Shown here: positions 61,501 to 64,000 of the stretch, piece after piece
Layout: each line of letters opens with the position of its first letter
How positions within the stretch are numbered: position 1 is the stretch's first letter
Source: Apteryx mantelli
Lineage: Eukaryota > Chordata > Aves > Apterygiformes > Apterygidae
DNA: 64,000 bases
Assembly (NCBI RefSeq): GCF_036417845.1
Contig: NC_090020.1
Span: forward strand, 35,696,425 to 35,760,424
Direction: 5' to 3'
Made by a program: the position numbers and the translations under genes
The notes under the pieces: model-generated
Database searches by the model: none
Seen by the model: the letters and a program-made list of their open reading frames with translations, nothing else
What the model was told of the DNA's origin: nothing

Positions 61501-62336
61501 TAGGAGGAAATTGGAAGAGGACTTTGAGTATACCTTTAAAGAAAAAGGCATGCTACAGACATGTTGTATTTTCATAAAATGTGATGGCTAAGTTCAGCTC
61601 TGGTTTTGACTGTTTTATAATCCTTCATTGTATTTCATACATACCTCATACCCTGTAGTGTGCTATACTCTTTGTTATTGAGGCAGTTTAAGACAAGTTT
61701 TACTATTTAATATTTCTGTTTTTCCAGTCAAATGTGTAATGCACGTCATGTAGTTATACTGTGCTTTTGGTTTGTTACACAAGAAAAAAACTACCAAAAA
61801 TAAGTAGCAAGAATATTGGTATCCCTACAGAGAAATGGGGCTTGTAACTGTAACACAGACTAGCTTTGAAATTTGGAAATAGGTTTTCAGATAACACCTG
61901 TATTTTTAAATATTAACTAAAATACATGTTTTCTCCAAAACAGAATTAAAGTATTATTAAAAGCAGTCTATAACCGTGAATGAATACTTAGTTTAAATAA
62001 CATGGAATACTTTTCTTTTGAAGTATAGCCTTCTTGTTAAACAAATTCCTCAGCCAAGGAATGATGTGCTTATCTAGACAATAAGTATATGCTGAAGGTT
62101 TGTCCCATGACTTCTCATGTCTTTCTCAATATCCCTCATGTAGCCTTGTGGGAGATCCTACACTCGGTGAATACTCCTGCTGCTCTTATTCTCCCGATGT
62201 TGTTCCAAGTGTCTATCCAGTAGCGAGCTCACAATATCATTCTAATGCCTCTACATACTATAATAGTGCCGGAAGAGTCAGTGAATCTGCTGAACGAACG
62301 TATCCAGTCAGACCGGAAAGTAGGAATGTTTCAAAG
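58531..62336 (+). CDS. SECISBP2: SECISBP2 (SBP2), N-terminal exons 1-3, partial
   Basis: The gene encodes the SECIS-binding protein that recruits the selenocysteine elongation factor to selenoprotein mRNAs so that UGA is read as Sec. Only the N-terminal regulatory part is in the window; the Sec-incorporation and L7Ae RNA-binding domains lie to the right. Exons 58531-58575, 60152-60297 and 62144-62336 join in phase (0, 2, 0). Exon 1 gives MSAERRPGAGGGGGE. Exon 2 gives GIKLSAEVKPFVPK... AWSEPSAACVFPR... YPFVQEP, the conserved block near residue 15 of vertebrate SBP2. Exon 3 gives EYSCCSYSPDVVPSVYPV..., weaker but collinear. CKS2 is 2.2 kb upstream in the same orientation. The exon 2-exon 3 junction is shorter than in human as I remember it. 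Confidence 0.93.
59142..59183. repeat. AT-rich palindrome, 16-bp perfect arms
   Basis: ATACATAAATATATAT (59142-59157) and its exact reverse complement ATATATATTTATGTAT (59168-59183) flank a 10-nt loop, within a longer TA/TG-rich microsatellite. Confidence 0.9.
59327..59342 (+). promoter_or_regulatory. CTCF-like motif
   Basis: CCACCAGAGGGTGCGC follows the CTCF core (CCASYAGRKGGCRS) with one mismatch. It lies about 800 bp inside SECISBP2 intron 1, close to the CpG island. Binding is a prediction. Confidence 0.45.
60152..60297 (+). CDS. SECISBP2: SECISBP2 exon 2
   Basis: It encodes GIKLSAEVKPFVPKHAAVTV, then the AWSEPSAACVFPR and YPFVQEPALD segments, and ends in phase 2 before the good donor GTATGT at 60298. 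It is the best-conserved part of the N-terminal region. The frame stays open past the donor for some 30 codons (to TAA near 60386), so an intron-retained end is possible. Confidence 0.9.
60298..62143 (+). other. SECISBP2: SECISBP2 intron 2
   Basis: AT-rich intron with no repeat I recognise. A short extra exon could be hidden here, because the residues between the exon 2 and exon 3 peptides are about 17 fewer than I recall for human SBP2. Confidence 0.75.
62144..62336 (+). CDS. SECISBP2: SECISBP2 exon 3
   Basis: The acceptor CCCTCATGTAG ends at 62143 and the donor GTAAGC begins at 62337; the exon is 193 nt. Its first base completes the split codon from exon 2 and it ends in phase 0. It encodes LVGDPTLGEYSCCSYSPDVV, then PSVYPVASSQYHSNASTYY and a Ser/Arg-rich end. 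The Y-S-P, V-Y-x-V and S-Q-Y spacing matches the human segment that follows the QEP block. The identity is good; the sequence is fast-evolving. Confidence 0.8.
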
Positions 62337-64000
62337 GTAAGCAAATATACTATTTCAAAAAATTAAAATTAAGACATTCTTATTTTAAGTCAGTCTTTCC
62401 AAATGTTGTGTCCGTTTTTGAGGTGAATAATCACTTTCTGTTCTTGTAGCAATAATGAGGCATTTTAAAAGGATGGTGGTATTAACACACTCAACTTTAG
62501 ATTTCAAAGAAGGTTATGGAATTCTGTAATTCGAGCGAATACAGGTTTTCAAGTAGTATATTTGGAAAATGAGGGGCCTGTATTTTTCTTCTCAGAAAGT
62601 AGCATAGGGAAAAAAAATAATCATGTATTTGTGAACTGTGCTCATTCATTGTCTGGGCTTTTTCAGAGCCTGGTGTCAGCCCCTGTGACCTGAGTTAAAA
62701 AGACCCATGGCTGATATCAGCTAAGCGGCTGATTAGTGATGCAGACCACATTTATCAGTGAAGGAATTCCACCTGCTACAGGTGGAAAACAATCCACAAG
62801 CAAGAAAAAACTTGGGTTGGAGTGCAGAGGGAGGAAGGGTTAATGTTAGACATGTTCTCCTTCAATCAAAAGGAAAACAGATGTTTGTGATTTTGTGTGT
62901 GTTTGTCCATTTGAGGATAAATTCCCTGAAACTTAGATAAAATTTTCAAACAAAGAATAGACAAGCTACTCCAAATTTTAAAATCAGGAAAAAAAATCAA
63001 ATGTAGTATTAAGCCATTTCCCTCCGTGGTTGGACACTGTGAATCTTTAATTATATGCAATGAGAACAGCCTTGCAAATTAAAGTTATCTGTACTCCAGT
63101 CACATCCTTCTGGTTGGACCTTATTCTCTAGGCAGAGACCTGGTATCTTCACTGTGGTAAGGCACGTGTAGAGGAATTGCAAGGCTAACAGTTATATTAA
63201 GATACAAAGGCCAGAGACTTAAAATAAGCATTTTTAGTGCTGAGAGAAAAGTTAAACACTGAAGCCGTATGGCTCACAGTACAGGTGAGGTAATATTAAG
63301 AAATATAATTTGACTTCTGGGAGGAATTCTGTGATCTATATAGGGCTGGGCTGAGCGCTGTTTCGTGTTCGTTTATTTCTTTGTGAGCTTTAAGAGAGAA
63401 GTTACTGACCTGTGTGGCTTTGCATTAATATGAGCACATCTCATAAGGCCTTAACATGTTAACTTTAGAGGTCAGGAAATATCTCTTCCCCCCCATCCAA
63501 GAAAAAAATATTTGTGCCAGATGTACTTAGCCCAGTATCCTGTAATCAGAAAAAGTTAAGCCACTCTTCTGTGTTGGTGTGAGTGCATGCCTAGTGCTTT
63601 TTTCTTGCCTATTTAGACCATACTGATTCCTGAGCCCAACTCTGGCAAGGTAAATGCCTGGTGAGAATCACAAGGCTTCAGGATTTGTGTGAATATGTTT
63701 GCTTTAGTGGGATCACATAGGTGCTTCTTTTCAAATTACTTTCTGGCTGCTCGAAGTCTTTTGGATGTTGCTGGCACATCAGGCAAGTTTTGCCCGTAGT
63801 ATGTAGATTAGTCAAAGGCTTGGAATGCTTAAAAGATTTTAGCCCTTTTCCAGATGAAACGCAGTTTTAGAAAGTCAGACTGGATGATTTAAGACCAGGT
63901 TTAGGTTTTAAACTATTGGAAATGCTCCAGTTAATTTTAATGAGATCTTGAAAGTACAGTTGTCTAGAAACATATGGATATGATCCATCTTGCTTAGGCT
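62337..64000 (+). other. SECISBP2: SECISBP2 intron 3 (runs off the window)
   Basis: No confident exon 4 is seen. A 33-nt segment with good splice sites (63617-63649) is a weak candidate and is listed as a finding. The remainder shows nothing that I recognise. Confidence 0.6.

Noticed and set aside
1-64000. CRISPR arrays, operons, tRNA or rRNA genes, and intact viral or retroviral genes
   Set aside because: None was seen: no regularly spaced repeats, no gag/pol/env-like frames or LTR pairs, and no cloverleaf sequence that I could recognise by eye.

Overview
The window is vertebrate nuclear DNA: AT-rich non-coding sequence, three CpG islands, GT-AG introns and no prokaryotic gene structure. 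It holds one recognisable syntenic block, SHC3 (minus strand, 5' end only), CKS2 (plus, complete) and SECISBP2 (plus, 5' end only). This is the gene order of human 9q22. Decayed CR1 LINE relics, one MIR-type SINE with an (ATT)n tail, very few repeats overall and the divergence of the proteins from the mammalian ones suggest a sauropsid, most likely a bird. In chicken this block would be expected on the Z chromosome. The species and chromosome are inferences.

Layout. 148-218 is SHC3 exon 2 (start of the PTB domain). 219-20254 is the 20-kb SHC3 intron 1, with repeats but no gene I can support. 20255-20794 is SHC3 coding exon 1. 20795-22560 is upstream sequence, probably the intron of a 5' UTR, leading to a CpG island at about 22560-23060 that I read as the SHC3 promoter. 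23060-53080 is about 30 kb of intergenic DNA with old CR1 pieces, microsatellites, hairpins and a few possible regulatory sites. 53090-54280 is the CKS2 CpG island, with a CCAAT/CHR cell-cycle promoter. CKS2 has three exons between 53683 and 56338 that give a perfect 79-residue protein. After a 2-kb gap comes the SECISBP2 CpG island, with coding exon 1 at 58531-58575, exon 2 at 60152-60297 and exon 3 at 62144-62336. The rest of that gene lies to the right of the window.

The three genes are not a pathway. SHC3 is a neuronal receptor-tyrosine-kinase adaptor, CKS2 is a Cdk-binding cell-cycle protein and SECISBP2 is the SECIS-binding factor for selenoprotein synthesis. I found no unknown protein-coding system, CRISPR array, tRNA or rRNA. 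The points most worth a second look are the displaced SHC3 CpG island (a predicted non-coding first exon), two possible translation starts in SHC3, a G-run tract in the SHC3 leader intron, a perfect 12-bp-arm palindrome made of two E2-boxes, paired hairpins near 28.8 kb, an ambiguous end to SECISBP2 exon 2, and one long unexplained open frame in SHC3 intron 1.
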